From assembly GCA_020543525.1 (NCBI GenBank), contig JAHYIO010000039.1:1054001-1118000 (forward strand): a DNA stretch of 64,000 nucleotides. The letters run 5' to 3'. Position 1 is the stretch's first letter, and each line of letters begins with the position of its first letter. This DNA comes from Coriolopsis trogii. Taxonomy: Eukaryota; Basidiomycota; Agaricomycetes; Polyporales; Polyporaceae. Below are positions 14,201 to 26,123 of the stretch, one piece after another. The notes under the pieces were generated by a model. The model ran no database searches and was not told the DNA's origin. It saw only the letters and a program-made list of their open reading frames with translations. The translations under genes were made by a program, and so were the position numbers.

Positions 14201-16147
14201 ATCTCCGAGTACATGAGCGTACCCGAATTTGCGCTGCATGGACCGGCCTTGGCACCGCTGACCCAAGGGCAGCCGGCGGTAGCACAATCGGGCGAGACCA
14301 AAGTGAAGGAGCGGCCGTAGAAGCCCATGCCCATGACGACCTGTTGGGGGTCGATGCCGACGCGCCAGAAGAGGTCGAACGCTTGGTCGATCTCGGTCAG
14401 GTTCGTATGCGCGCCCAAGACGTAGCTGTCAAGTTCACAGTTAGTACATGACGACTGATGTCATATTGAATAGGACACGAACCCGATGTATGGATCCTTG
14501 CCATCCCAGACACCTGAAGGTGCAGTTCAGTATCGCAAAGCTTCCAGTATGTGGCGCGAGCTTACCGTGCAGGTCATACGTCCTGACCACAATATATGCG
14601 TCAGTCATAGACACATGCCTTCGAATAAGCCACTCACATTACGTTCACCCAATCGGCTGACTTGAGAAGACCGGGAAGATCGAAGTGTTGTAGGTACCAG
14701 TATGACGAAGGCGCCGTGCTGGAGGCGGAGTTAACATGACGATCGTCATAGGGAGCGACTAACGTCGACATACAATGTTAGCCCGTAACCTCCATCCTTG
14801 AAGGCATTCTTCACTGCTGCCATAAACTTCACGTAGTTTTCCTTGTCTGCTGGTACCCCGCCGCGATCGTCAGCCACCGGGTACTGGCAATCATTAGCAT
14901 ACTACACACTCGCAGTAGCGAACAGGCGCATACCTCCCAGTCCACGTCGATACCCTAGTGTCAAGAAGATCAGCACACGACGATTGACTTTCAACACCGC
15001 CACATACATCAAAACCGTACGACTCCAGGACGGACAACACGGAGTCGATGAAGGCTTGCGTGTTCGAGCTCGATGCGGCAAGCTCGGAAAACCTGTGCTG
15101 GGTCGGGGGATCGTTGAAGCTCCAACCACCTGGAGATCGGTGAGTACGAATACACCGCGTGGAAAGCACAGACATGAGAGTACAGACCTATTGAGAGGAA
15201 CACTTTCAACGTCGGGTTCTTGTCCTTCAATGCCGTCGTCCGTTTCCACAGGTCGCTATCTCCAGGGGTCATCTCGACGACCTTGAAGTCACTGCAGGCC
15301 ATCATGAGTCTCCAAACAGATTTGCGTGAAACAGGGGGTATTATACCTAGATATGAGCGCAAACGCGAAGTTGATGTGGGTCAAAGTCTCGGCCGAGATC
15401 TGTTCTGGAGTGTACGCAAGACAAGGCCGCGCTGCACTCCACCCTTCGTAGTAGCCGATGCGGCGGGTCAAAGCCGTTTGTTCATCCACACCTGATGAAC
15501 AGACAACATGAGAGGTGGTGCTCCAGCATTCACCGAGCGTGATTGGAGACGTACCGCATGACGGAGCCTTTGGCGGTCCACAATTATCCCCTTGACATCC
15601 GTCTCCACAGAAGTCGTCCGTCGTTCCGCAGAAACCGAACTGCCAGAGGAGTGAGACTGCGAAGGAGAGTATCATGCATCGCTGCACACCTTACTGCAGC
15701 AGACGTTCTAGTATACGGACGTGAGTGAACACTGATATTTCGCAAGATGTTCGCCAATGGGTACTCACCAGAGGACAGCTGAAGTTCCCTGGGGCCGCGT
15801 CTTCTCCGCACTCGGCAAGAGCGTCACAATTGCTGGTACAATTCCCCCCATTCGCCACCGTCGTACAGAACGACTTTCCGTAGCCGCAGAACCCAGAGTT
15901 ACCATTGCAGCAAGCGCCCTAGAGAAGACTCGGTTATCAGCGGCCATCCCAAACACGACAGGTGGAGCAGCGACGCTGAACGTACATTGGCACAAGGTAT
16001 GTCCTTCGTGCAGGACCCGACGGGGAGGTTTGTCGCGTTTGTGGGTGTCGTCGAGTCTTGCGCGAGTGTCGAGATTGTCGCTGTCGCCAGAAGCCATGTC
16101 CACAGCCCGGCAGCAAAGAGCACAGGGAAGGGTGTGAGGCCCTTCAT
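8297..16147 (-). CDS. Secreted GH18 chitinase with CBM18 motifs and long killer-toxin-like C-terminus
   Basis: Start ATG 16147, followed by a hydrophobic signal peptide (LFAAGLWTWLLATATIS). Next come two cysteine-rich chitin-binding type 1 (CBM18) segments, with CCNGNSGFCGYG and CCSKFGFCGTTDDFCG. The GH18 barrel begins at RRIGYYEGW and includes FLSIGGWSFND and the catalytic DGIDVDWE motif, assembled across two introns near 14890-14960; the proton-donor Glu is present. The barrel ends around GGTMIWSIDQDD near 13900. Repeated Cys-rich units (NCKWRGGD, NCKWHGS, CCDPQ) follow. A large C-terminal region continues to stop TAG 8299-8297, with segments such as FIGGAEHTIVKMP and PGYWDEVVDSPPERREW. This is the plan of fungal subgroup C chitinases, which resemble the chitinase subunit of yeast killer toxins. 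Likely role: chitin attack on fungal walls or wall remodelling. There are dozens of introns, so many C-terminal exon edges are approximate; I treat it as one gene because spliced exons stay in frame across the GH18/tail junction. Confidence 0.8.
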
Positions 16148-18406
16148 GATGCACTCGAGCGTCGTTGCCCGCCGATCCAGCAAAGTTGCGGTTTTATTCG
16201 TCGATGCCTCCGCGCGCCATGCAAGTTATTTTTAGAACGCAGAGCGCGTACTAGGCGTCCGGCCGTGCTAGGGATGCAATGCCAGACCAGACGTCGCGCT
16301 GGCGCATCAGGCAAATGTACGTATAGCGCACGGAAGGAATACCCAGGGTTGGCAGGCCCACGCGAGAGGGAGAACAGGCACGGCGGGAGTAGATCGTCCA
16401 GACGGGTCCGAAATTGTAGCGTGCCTCAATCTGTCAGACGCAGTAGAGCTTCTCAGCGTCCGGAGGCTCGACGGGGACCATTCCGCAATGATGGGGGGCG
16501 CGAGCGGCGGCTAGGGTCATCTCCGCTCGGTGGTCATGCCAGGGTCTGCGTATTCAGTATGGTGATGCCGCTGTAAGCCTTGTGCTCAGTAAAGCCTAGG
16601 CAGAAGAGTGAGGGCGGTCGGCATCGCGGTCGTTACTTCTGGACCTTCGGGATCTGTCAACTGTTCGAGAGGGGACCGCCTAAGGTCGGAATATTGCAAT
16701 CTTTCGAAGAAATGGAAGTCAGAATCACTCTCGTCGCACACGGTCAAAGGGAGGTGACTACTCACTGCGGTTGTGCGGCTGACCTGACCGCCCTTCGTCG
16801 AAACGGTCATCGTGATGTCTGTCTAGGGCAGGTAAGACAGTAGTCTCAACCCCGCCGTGTGAGCGGAAGCGGGTAGGTCGAAGATCATGCTGTAAAAATC
16901 TGCAACTTCGTCCCCACGTCAGTAGCGTCGTCGCCATGCTCGAAGCCCGTTAAGATGGCGGAGTGATCACTACTAGGCGTGCACATACCAGACTGAGCAA
17001 GGATGGTTCGCCGCTCCTGCACGAGTAGGGCATAGTAATGAGAGCATCGCATCATTGAAATGGAAACCTCGGACGTCTCATGTCGAACAAGGCTCCCGAT
17101 AACCCGCATATAGCATCGTTTACTCACCATCTGCGCTTCCAGGAACTCGTACGGGAGGCAGGAAGAGCGTCAGCAGGGCCTTCTCGTAATTACTTGATAT
17201 GATCACCCATGCAGCGGCTCCTGACGTCGAGGAGTTTGTTCAACCTCAAAACTTTCCTTCACTTTGATCTCCAGGTCTACTCCCTAGCTATGTCTAGCTA
17301 TAAAAGTCAGCTAATTCCTGATGGGCATATGCAGTCGGCTGCGACTCACCGTCAAGATTCTGCGAGCACAACACAACTCATGGCAATCACAAGCAATTGG
17401 ATGCATGTACACGTAGCAGGATACGGCCTGGCGTCACACGTCCCCACTCCGCACCGAGCCAGAGTCTCGCAATCAGTTAGCCTCTGATCAGAAGCTGCTT
17501 AGCTTCAAGGGCGAACAGCAACAGGAGAAGTCGAAGCTGCCGTACAGGCGGAATCGGAAGTACTACTGCTGCTCACCATGACCGGAGCCTGCAAGAGATC
17601 AAAATGCCATATAGTCAAGGGAGTAGAGGCATCGTCTGAAGGCAAGACCTGGAGAGCTGCGCGCACGCCGCATATGTATGCGCATCAAAGACTCCAGTGA
17701 CGGTTTAGTAGTGAGTATGTATGTACTTAGCGACAAGGGGACTGGACATCACGGTGCCGCCCGCCCGATTCGATCTCCCCGGCGTGAAAGCAACCCCTTC
17801 CCGTGCCTCGCTATCCATAGTGTCGGCAGCTGTACCAGGCCTTGGAAGTCCATCATCCCAGCTTCATGGAAGACAGATTTTGTTGTTACAGTGGCACAAG
17901 CCTCACCTGTCAGGGGACCGGTTCAACAGCCTCCATCGTATCATGAAGAGCACGACGCCACAAGTCCAACCACAAGCAACTCTGCTGTACAGCCTGTACC
18001 TACGATCTATACCCCACATCACCCAAGGCTAATTGCCCCAATACCTTATATTCGCGCCAAGCATACTTGTTGCCGAGGCAGCGACGAGGTCAAGGATGGT
18101 ATTGCGAACGAACTCCAAGAAATGCTACACGATGAACCCGAATACTATGAGAGCTACACACGAAAAGATGCCGAAAGCGAAGCAAACACAACGAGACGTG
18201 CAGATGAGTGTATGTAGCCAGATGCGATCGGTCGCCAGTACGGGTCAATATTTAGTGGACTATAAACTTAGCGTGAGCCAGGGTTCGTTGAATGAACGGA
18301 TGGGCAAGCCCGACGCTAGCACCGGGCGGCTGGTAGTTGGAAGAGGCTTTCTTCTATTGCCCGCGAACTCAGCGCAGGGAAGGGGGTTACCCCGGGTATG
18401 GAACGT
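16148..18406. other. Unresolved 2.2 kb stretch
   Basis: Between the chitinase promoter and the CFEM 3' end. I read both strands and found no recognisable family. Minus-strand bits could be exons: a small frame starting MVSSSSTSDSA near 17576, a hydrophobic run (IQLLVIAMSCVVLAE) near 17370-17420, and RCSHYYALLVQERRTILAQ near 16990-17055. The frames are broken by stops and splice sites do not link them convincingly. It may be a decayed gene or plain intergenic DNA. Confidence 0.3.
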
Positions 18407-18980
18407 CTAGAGAACGAGGGCGGCAGCGCCGACGGCCGCGAGAGCCACGAGGGCGTTGACGCCGTGCGAAGCCGCGCCGTTGTTGTCACCGCCGTCGGCA
18501 GTCTGGGATGGGGCGGGCGCAGTTGCGGTGCCGCTGCCAGCGGTAGTAGAACCGCTAGGAGACCCGGTGGCAGATGGAGTGGGTGTAGCAGTCAGAGTGA
18601 CGCCCTGGACGTGGTACCGATCATCAATGCCGGAAGACGAGAGGACAAAGAGAAACACGTACAACAGCAGCACACAGTTGCTGGGCAGCACCTTCGGCAT
18701 TGGTGAGGTCGTCACCCTTGCAAGCTCCCTCGATACAGTTCGTGACAGAGCTGACGAACGCCTTGCTATTGCACAGGCAGGAGTCGTCGAGGGGATCACA
18801 GGAGCCGAAGTCGGCGTCGGTGAGACAATTGTTAGCGCAGGCTGGGACGAGCATAGGAGTGAGACTGGTGCACGTGTATGAGAGATGTCAATGGGAGCAC
18901 GTACAAGGGAAGCTCTGCCTACGGTTGAGGGTGGCAGCTGAGGCCGCGGCAGCAAGAGCGAGGACAGCGAAGAAACGCAT
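18407..18980 (-). CDS. CFEM-domain GPI-anchored surface protein
   Basis: Protein of 150 residues in three exons (18980-18905, 18841-18663, 18604-18407); the exon lengths sum to a multiple of three. It starts with a signal peptide (MRFFAVLALAAAASAA). One CFEM domain follows with all eight cysteines in the expected order: CANNC, then GSC, DDSCLCN, TNC, GAC and a final LC. The Asp within the SCDPLDD segment is at the position that in some CFEM proteins helps bind haem. After that comes a Ser/Thr/Gly linker (TPTPSATGSPSGSTTAGS) and a hydrophobic C-terminal tail (NALVALAAVGAAALVL), the layout of a GPI-anchored wall or membrane protein. CFEM proteins act in haem/iron capture, adhesion or wall stability; which applies here cannot be told. 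It is divergent from RPL31. Confidence 0.9.
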
Positions 18981-19746
18981 GATAGAGAGGTGTAGGGTGA
19001 AGGTGGTGGTCGCGAGGACGAAGGCGGGAATGGGCGGGGGGGGGCGGGGTGAAGATGCTACTCGAGGGAGTTGCTATGTCGGTGGAGCAGTCGGGAGGAG
19101 GACTTTATACGCCTGAGAGACGGGAAGGGAAGCAAAGGGAACACCGAAACGATCAATTGGCCATTCTTTGCGGGACGTGTGACCCACAAACAAACGGCCG
19201 AAACGATCCATTCACACTCGCTCCCTCACCGCATGCGGACATAGCTTCTGGCCCTAGCCGTTCCTGATCTCTTGGACGCACCTCTTGGGAAGAGTTCCTA
19301 CCAGGGGCTCTGTTTCGTCATGGTGCACATGCGCCGAGTGTTGAGCATTGTTGCACGTTCTGCTATGGACCCGCGGTGGCGGACAATTGAGCCGTAGAGA
19401 GCACAAAGGACATTCGAGCAGATAGCGAGCGTGCGAGAGCGGTGAAAGGAACGTCCATTGTTGGCCATCCCTGCCCAAACAAGTCGTACGCGCCCAAACA
19501 ACGCCTCCCCATTTGAGCCTCTTCTCGAATCAGGCCCATCATCCAGGCCTTCCCACGGACACCCACAGAGCCCCTTCCCACGACGGCCTGTAGGCACGTG
19601 CCCCAAGAACTAGCAAGCACCAGCCAGCCACTGAACCTTATTCCTCCGCCACCCAGAGCAAACAACACCAAAGTAGCCCGGTCGCGCTCGCAGCCGTTGT
19701 CCGTCCCAAAGCTCAAGCTCACCGTCTCCTCCGACATCCTCAAGAC
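18981..19746. other. Divergent promoter region, CFEM / RPL31
   Basis: Shared 766-bp upstream region. Next to the CFEM gene it holds a G-run (19027-19040 on plus, C-rich in the 5' UTR sense) and a TATAAAG box. Towards RPL31 it is rich in C and A, as is common for ribosomal protein promoters. Confidence 0.5.
19103..19109 (-). promoter_or_regulatory. TATA box of CFEM gene
   Basis: TATAAAG on the minus strand, about 125 bp upstream of the CFEM start codon. It is a plain sequence match in the right place. Confidence 0.5.
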
Positions 19747-20486
19747 ATGGTACGTCGTTCTGCTCTCCCCGTCCTTGCTCACATCGCTCATTTGCTGCCA
19801 GGCCCCCTCAGCGAAGACCACCAAAAAGGTATGCTTCATGCCCATCTGTATCAAGACGCATTCCCTCATCTGCATGTCCTTCATCCCGCAACTCATCACT
19901 ATTGTGCCCCATCTCTCTGCTCAACACCCTCCATCCTCATTCTACCCGCCACATAGAGCGGCAAGACGCGCTCGGCCCTCCAAGATGTCGTGACCCGCGA
20001 ATACACCATCCACCTCCATAAGCGCGTCCATGGCCGCTCCTTCAAGAAGCGTGCTCCCTGGGCCGTCAAGTCCGTTGTTGACTTTGCCCAGAAGGCGATG
20101 GGCACCTCGGACGTCCGTCTGGACCCCAAGCTCAACCAGGCTCTCTGGGCGCAGGGCATCAAATCTGTTCCCCACCGGATACGCGTAAAGCTTGAGCGTG
20201 CGTACATATTTGCTATCTGCTATCTCATGAACCTCCTCTCCGCCGGCTTCCTCAACATCTGTCATTCAATGTGGAATGATTTGTGATGCGGATGAAACTG
20301 ATACCGAATCTTATGCAGGCAAGCGTAATGATGAGGAGAACGCGAAGGAGAAGCTCTTCACATACGCGACCTACGTCCCCGTAGAGTCGTTCAAGGTATA
20401 TCCGCTGGGACATCTCCCGCAACTATTGATGTCTGACATATCGCCTTTTTCAGGGTCTCGAGACCGTTGTCGTTGACGCAGAGTAA
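19747..20486 (+). CDS. RPL31: 60S ribosomal protein L31 (eL31)
   Basis: Component of the large ribosomal subunit near the peptide exit tunnel. Five coding exons: 19747-19749, 19802-19828, 19957-20197, 20319-20395 and 20454-20486. They total 381 bases, giving 126 residues, the normal size. The first exon codes only for the start Met: the ATG is followed directly by GTACGT. The second exon gives APSAKTTKK. Family blocks are [44 protein letters not shown], and the C-terminus [10 protein letters not shown]. Intron-rich 5' ends are usual for basidiomycete ribosomal protein genes. It is divergent from the CFEM gene and convergent with the mannosyltransferase. Identity is certain; the exon borders are strongly supported by protein conservation. 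Confidence 0.96.
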
Positions 20487-21466
20487 ATCCCCTATTTCTG
20501 CTGTCTCTTTGCTGCTGTGATTATTCCCCTCGGGTACGATGGCGCTCGAGGAGGAAGGGAGGTTCGTCCGCTGTATTATGCCTGTCATGCACCACACGTA
20601 CGCCCAGCCGCGCGCCCTACATACTGCCCATATGCTATGTCAAGCAACCAAAACGCATTTCCTCGGGTGACATTAGGTTCGATATGTGGATACCGCCATC
20701 ATGGAAACGTCAGGTACGTCTTCTGTGGTATGGCTCGCGATTATCTGTCATTCCGTTGGCCTTCCCTGGTCTCAGAGGTCGAACAGTAATTCACATACGA
20801 GTGTTACCTGATTGAATATTCCACAAATGCTTCCTTATGACTTGGAGCAGGATGTCTTCTGTTGGCATCCATAAATGTGCTGCGGCTGTGAATCCATCAA
20901 GAGGTTGCTTGTGTTTTCGAGGCTGTGAGAGTCATCCGCGTCCTTCAATCATAGACGGAACCGTATCTCAGGCGTCCAACTCGTATTCATATGACATGGT
21001 CCAATCATTATGAAAGCGGGGCGAGTTACAGTCAGCGACGCGACTGCTCGTAACACTCAATAGTTGTCAGCGTCGTTCTGGTCGTACATGAGTGCCCATT
21101 CGGTCTGGACACACACAGACATGGTGTTTGAGATATTCAGTACATGCAGGCATACGTTTCGCGAGGAGCGACGACGTCGACAACTGGAGGCACCTCTCGG
21201 ACATACGTAACAGTCCATGCTGGACTGCTGACTGCCACTACCATGTTTGACAGCATATTAGCGACAGAGATGCATGCGGTGTATGTACAGGTTGCGTTCT
21301 AAGTATCCGTCAGTGCCCTACAGTAATGATACGCCATTCTATGTCTCATGTCCGCACGAACCACTCCCACCCTGTCCGTATATGCAACCACCCGTGAGCG
21401 ACAACTGTGGTGACCGCACAGCTCCTTCCGCCTGAGCATGGATGCCTCTCTCGCTACGATCCACCC
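20487..21466. other. Convergent intergenic region
   Basis: About 1 kb between the 3' ends of RPL31 (+) and the mannosyltransferase (-). I see no coding or RNA gene. Several short frames have no support. Confidence 0.5.
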
Positions 21467-23322
21467 TCATACGTAGAGCAGGTCGCGAGGATGGCGGACC
21501 TTTACCGCGTCCGGCCTCGTCGACTTGTTCGACATGCGCTCCCAGATCGGGTCCACGTCTGGCCCGTCCAGGTCTCCCGCCCCGTCCCAACCCCAGCACC
21601 AGACTATAGATACGGTCAGCATGCGAGCGAGAACGGCGAGGACGAGCATGAGAGGCAACGCATGCGGACGTACCGTACTCTGGCCCGGGCTTGAAGTCGA
21701 CGGGTAAGGACTCCTCTTCGGTGAAGAGCCGGTCGTGCGGTCCGAACCAGGCGCGGTCCTGGGGGTCTGTGCGTGGATTGTCGGGGAGGCCGCCAAGGCG
21801 GACGTAACCCCGTATGGCAGTGAGGTTCCTCCGCGCAGGGTGGATGATGTCGAATACGCGCTTTATAAACGAGCCATACATCAGTTACGGAATCAGGAGG
21901 GAATAGAGGAGGGAGACGTACGTGGTCATATGCGAGCTTCACCCTGGGCACCATCAATATACGACCGTATCCGGCCTCCCAGTAGTCGTTACAGATGAGC
22001 GAACACTCGGACGCGGAGCACTCGTTTTCCGTGATGCGCGCCATCCGGAAACGGACGTGGGGTGGCGTGTAGAATGGCGCGGGGTCCAGGATGGCAATAC
22101 CATTCCAACATGATTGCACCTGTATGGGAAGATGCTGCATGAAACGTTCTTGAGAGGGTCCGTGCTGGAATATCGACTCGAACGGTGCGTTTTCGAGCGC
22201 GGTACCGTTGATGTCTCGGGCGACCCAGTTGTCGTAGAAGACAGGTGATCCCTTGCATCATGTTAGCCAGTCAGATGCGTATAGGTTTCGAAAACGACGA
22301 CTCACAAGTTCTTCGTGGTACATGTAATCCGCCGCACAGGTGATGCCTGCGTTATTCCTCCGACTTTGCCAGATGAGTTCGAGGAGATCATCCACGCAGG
22401 GGAGGATATCGTTCATAAAGATGATGGTGTCGAAGTACTCGTTTTGAGCGTCACGCAGCTCGTGCAAAGGCACGAAAGCCGCATTCCGCACCTCCGCAAG
22501 GTATTCAATACGATGGTTGAATGCACCGCGAGTACGCATTGACGTCCGGATGGTCACGCGCATGCCGACGCTCCGACACAACGCATCGAATATACGGAGG
22601 AGGGCTTTGGTCTGGTCTGTTGAACCGTTCTCGTAGATGGAGACGTACACGTTGTGGTAGCCGAGGATGGCTGAGACCCGGAACAATGTCGCGAACAGAT
22701 CCGGAATGACGTCGAATGAGTTGTACAAGTTGATTGCGAAGAAGTACTTGTGCGAGTCTGGCCCGAAGTGGCGCGCGGTGGGCACGTAGTCACCGTCGGC
22801 GTTGCCTATGCCGAGAGCGTCCATCCAGGACGACGCTGACGGAGAGTCGTGCCCGATTAGAGCGGCATAGCGGTCCAATGCTTGCTCCTTGTACATGGAC
22901 TGGGCAGGCCGCGTGCATTCTTTCGTGTAATGGGGAGAGAGGTGGGTGAGGAGCTCAAGGATGCGTCGGCGTTGTGGTATTGTTGGGAGGGTGATGGGCT
23001 GTCGTGTAGGAGTACGAGAGGAGGGTAGTACTGGTGCATGACCACCTCTCCAAGCAGGTACGCGATCCTAGCTCTGAGGTGAGCACACGCCCCACATCCG
23101 CACTTCGTCACCGACCACGTCTTCGTGGCAGCGAAGAGATGGCGGCAGGGTGACAGATGTCGTTGATGCATAGGCACTCACCGAAGAGAACATCTTTGAC
23201 ACGAACAAGCCAATCATGATCCCCACTGAGAGCGCGACCCATGTCGGAATCCGCTGGAGGGGGTGCTTGCCCTTTGGCTGCATGATAGCCAGAGTGTCAA
23301 TCTTCAGGGAACGGTAAGCCAT
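21467..23322 (-). CDS. CAP59/CMT1-family GT69 alpha-1,3-mannosyltransferase-like protein
   Basis: Golgi type II membrane enzyme of the family that includes Cryptococcus CMT1, CAP59 and CAP60. Start ATG 23322; the short cytoplasmic tail contains QPKGKHPLQR and the signal anchor is PTWVALSVGIMIGLFVSKMF. After an intron (about 23183-23075) a stem region leads into the CAP59_mtransfer core. Core blocks are YFFAINLYNSFDVIPDL, VYVSIYENGSTDQTKALLR, HRIEYLAEVRNAAFVPL, FDTIIFMNDILPCVDDLLEL and AADYMYHEEL. After further short introns come DNWVARDINGTAL, ESIFQHGPSQERFM, CNDYWEAGYGRILMVPRVKLAYDH and the typical terminus VWCWGWDGAGDLDGPDVDP, ending at 21467. In non-encapsulated basidiomycetes these enzymes probably make cell-wall or glycolipid mannan; the exact acceptor is unknown. 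It is divergent from the SGNH gene. Confidence 0.88.
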
Positions 23323-23726
23323 TGCGATAGGTGAGCGGGGTAAGAACGCTGAAAAGCCACGTACCTACTGCCGGCGGATGGACACTGGCTTCCCGTTATG
23401 AATGTGTTCCGACGCGCTACCTCCGGGGTGGCTGTATGCGGCTTGGGGCCCAACTAGGTAGGCTATACTGCTCCGACGAGGGCTAAGAAGTGGTCGAGAA
23501 TTAGGAGGGAGTAGCCTAGAAGGGTATAAGTCGAGCGCGAGGGCGGGTGGAAAGGTGGCAGAGGTGCAGATTGACGGAGAGGGTCTACCAGCAAGCGCCC
23601 AGTTTGGCCCAAATTGGATCTGCCACCTCGCGTCCAGGTCTCCTGTGTTTCCTTCTTCCACCACACCACTCCTTCCGCCCTCCACGCTCTCGCTCCCGCC
23701 ATCGTTGTCGACGACGACAGACGCGG
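23323..23726. other. Shared divergent promoter, GT69 / SGNH pair
   Basis: About 400 bp separate the two divergent start codons, so the two genes probably share a promoter. I see no further coding sequence. Confidence 0.5.
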
Positions 23727-26123
23727 ATGCAACGCCGCGCAGGCAAGGGTCTAGCTCACATCTCCATCCCTCCGACTCCCGGCCGCGGCATGGGCTCTTC
23801 GGACCCGGAGAAGGCCTCCTCCCGCCTGCAACAGAAGAGCCTCGGAGTCACCAATCGAATATGGCTCATCCTCGTCGCCTTCATCGCTCTTATCCTACTC
23901 ACTCGCTCTATATTGCCTACCGAAACCAGTAATCCTCGCCACCGTCTACTCCACGCCGACCTCAAACCCAAGAACTACCTCAACCTCTCTGAAGATCAAA
24001 ACCCATTCCCTTTCTGCCCCGCGCTGGGCCCTGGAGACGAGTTGGCGTCCAAGTACGATCCTGTCGTGCTCTCCACGACGCGTTTCCATCTCGGTAGTGG
24101 GGCGCGCATACAGCGCGTCATCAACAAGGCTCTCTCTGGCCTCCCCGTAACAATCAGTGTTATTGGCGGCTCGGGTGAGTGACTAGCCTCTCTCTTTCTT
24201 TTTTGGACGCATATCCCCCTCCATGCCCGCCTCGGCCCGTCAACAAGAGCGTAGACCGTGTACGGCTCGCTTCCTTTGCCGCCTAATGTAGTCCCTGCGC
24301 TCAGTGTTCCTGAAGCACATTGCGTCAGGGCTGTAGTGCGCATATCTTCGCCGTATTTGGCCTCGTGGTTTCTCAGTTGGGCTTGAAGTATGACGTCGCG
24401 AAGCAGTCTCTACAGCCCCTTACGTTTTATCTCGCCTTCGACTTGACGTCTATCGAAGGTTTGTGATTGACTGGCGCCTCACGACCCTCGTCGTGGAGCA
24501 TTAATGGGTCTGCCGTCAGAGCTCTTGAGGTACAAATGCCACATAACCTTCATCGAGTCGAGCCCTCACGCCCCGTATCACCTTCGTATTTAGATGTGGG
24601 ACATATCTCCTACAAGGGTCCTTGTTCAGCGACTAATACTGACGTCTCTTCACAGTATCGGCCTGCCATGGTGCTGGCGACGACCCCCTATCGCCGAGCT
24701 GTTGGCCCGCACGTTTCTTCAACTGGTGGAATGGCGTCTTCCCTCATCCTGCGACTGAGCTGACAAATGGCGCAATGCGACGAACGAGTTCATCATACTT
24801 CGGCTTCTGCAATGCCCACCATATTCCCGACATTACAGACCTTGTGATCATTGAGTTGGACGTCGACGATGCGAAGTAAGTTCCCGCGTCAGGATTTGAT
24901 ATCATGGCTAAACGTGCGCCCCTTGATAGCACCGATGCATCACTGGACGAGTTCGAACTTCTTGTCCGGTCCATCCTAATCCGACCAGACGCTCCCGCTG
25001 TTATCATTCTTGGACACTTCAGTCCCCAGGTTGCCGAGACAAAAGGCTTTGCTGGCGCTGACCACTGGCATAGTTTAGTCGCTCACTTTTACGATGTCCC
25101 TCATATCAGGTAGGCTCTAATGTAACATAAGACTCCTGTTGTCCTGTACTGACTACGATCAGCATCAAGCCTGTTCTCTACCCAAGATACATGTCCGATC
25201 CCTCTTCAATCCAGAAGTATTTTGCCGACCCTGTTCTGGCCAATGGTGCGGGCCACGAAGTCATCGCCGACGTGCTCGTCTCGTACTTCCAGTCTCAAGT
25301 CTGTACCACATGGGCGGGCATCATGGGGCATTCCGCTGAGGCTCTTCCCTCACCTGCCGCTCCTGTGTACCCAGATGGTCAGGCGAAACAACCTACCGAC
25401 GCACGTGGGCTGTTCGGCGGTGTCGCACAGCGCAAGGGCGCCGTGGGTGCTGCCTCTCCTGAAGACGAGCAGCTGAACAGAGCCGCCCCTGGGGCGCTAC
25501 CCGTTCAGGTGAACAACGACGTTGCCGGCCGCATCCCGAACCAGGACCCTCGTCTGCGCGTTCCACCCACGCGCATCAACTCGCGCCCTGGAGACTTCCA
25601 GCACGCTCCTATTGAAGAAATCGCACCCTACTGTGTCTCCGCGAATGATCTCGTCAACCCGCTGCCGCTATCCATGTTTGCGGGCTCAGGGTGGGCCGCG
25701 TTCCATCCGCCACCAGGGTCGGCCGAGCTCTCCTCGCATGCGCACTATTTTTACTCGAGTCTGCCAACGAGTAAACTACGGGTCAACATCCAGGTTGGGG
25801 CCGGGGACGTCGCCGTCTACTATGTGAAAGAGCCCGCGTCCGAGGTCGGCATGGGAAGCGCTATCGAGTGCTGGGTGGATAACAACTACGGCGGTGCTGT
25901 CGTTATTGAAAATGCGGGTCAGGTTGGGGAGCCATCACCAACGTAAGTCCTTCGATTATTCGAGGCGTTCGCAGCTGTCGCTGACCGCCCTGCCGTGTGT
26001 AGTCTGCAGATGATCGACCACTACGTCTCGCGGGGATCGCACTACGTAGAGTGCCAGCTATTGGGAGAGGAAGACGACCGGAACGTACCGCCATTCAAGA
26101 TCATCGGTATCTTCGCAACATGA
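23727..26123 (+). CDS. Membrane-anchored SGNH-hydrolase-like protein (capsule-associated type)
   Basis: Five exons (23727-24174, 24656-24875, 24930-25109, 25163-25942, 26003-26123) total 1,749 bases, giving 582 residues. A single N-terminal signal anchor (IWLILVAFIALILLTRSIL) predicts a Golgi or secreted luminal protein. Splicing intron 1 creates the SGNH block I, ISVIGGSVSACHGAG, with the candidate nucleophile Ser. ITDLVIIELDVDDAN and APAVIILGHFSP follow. LANGAGHEVIADVL resembles block V with the catalytic His. The C-terminal half (from about residue 330) is a beta-rich region of unknown function, including CVSANDLVNPLPLSMF. Relatives in basidiomycetes are annotated as capsular-associated proteins, possibly glycan O-acyl transferases or esterases; I infer a wall-polysaccharide role from this and from the divergent GT69 neighbour. 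An alternative start is ATG 23790. Confidence 0.75.
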
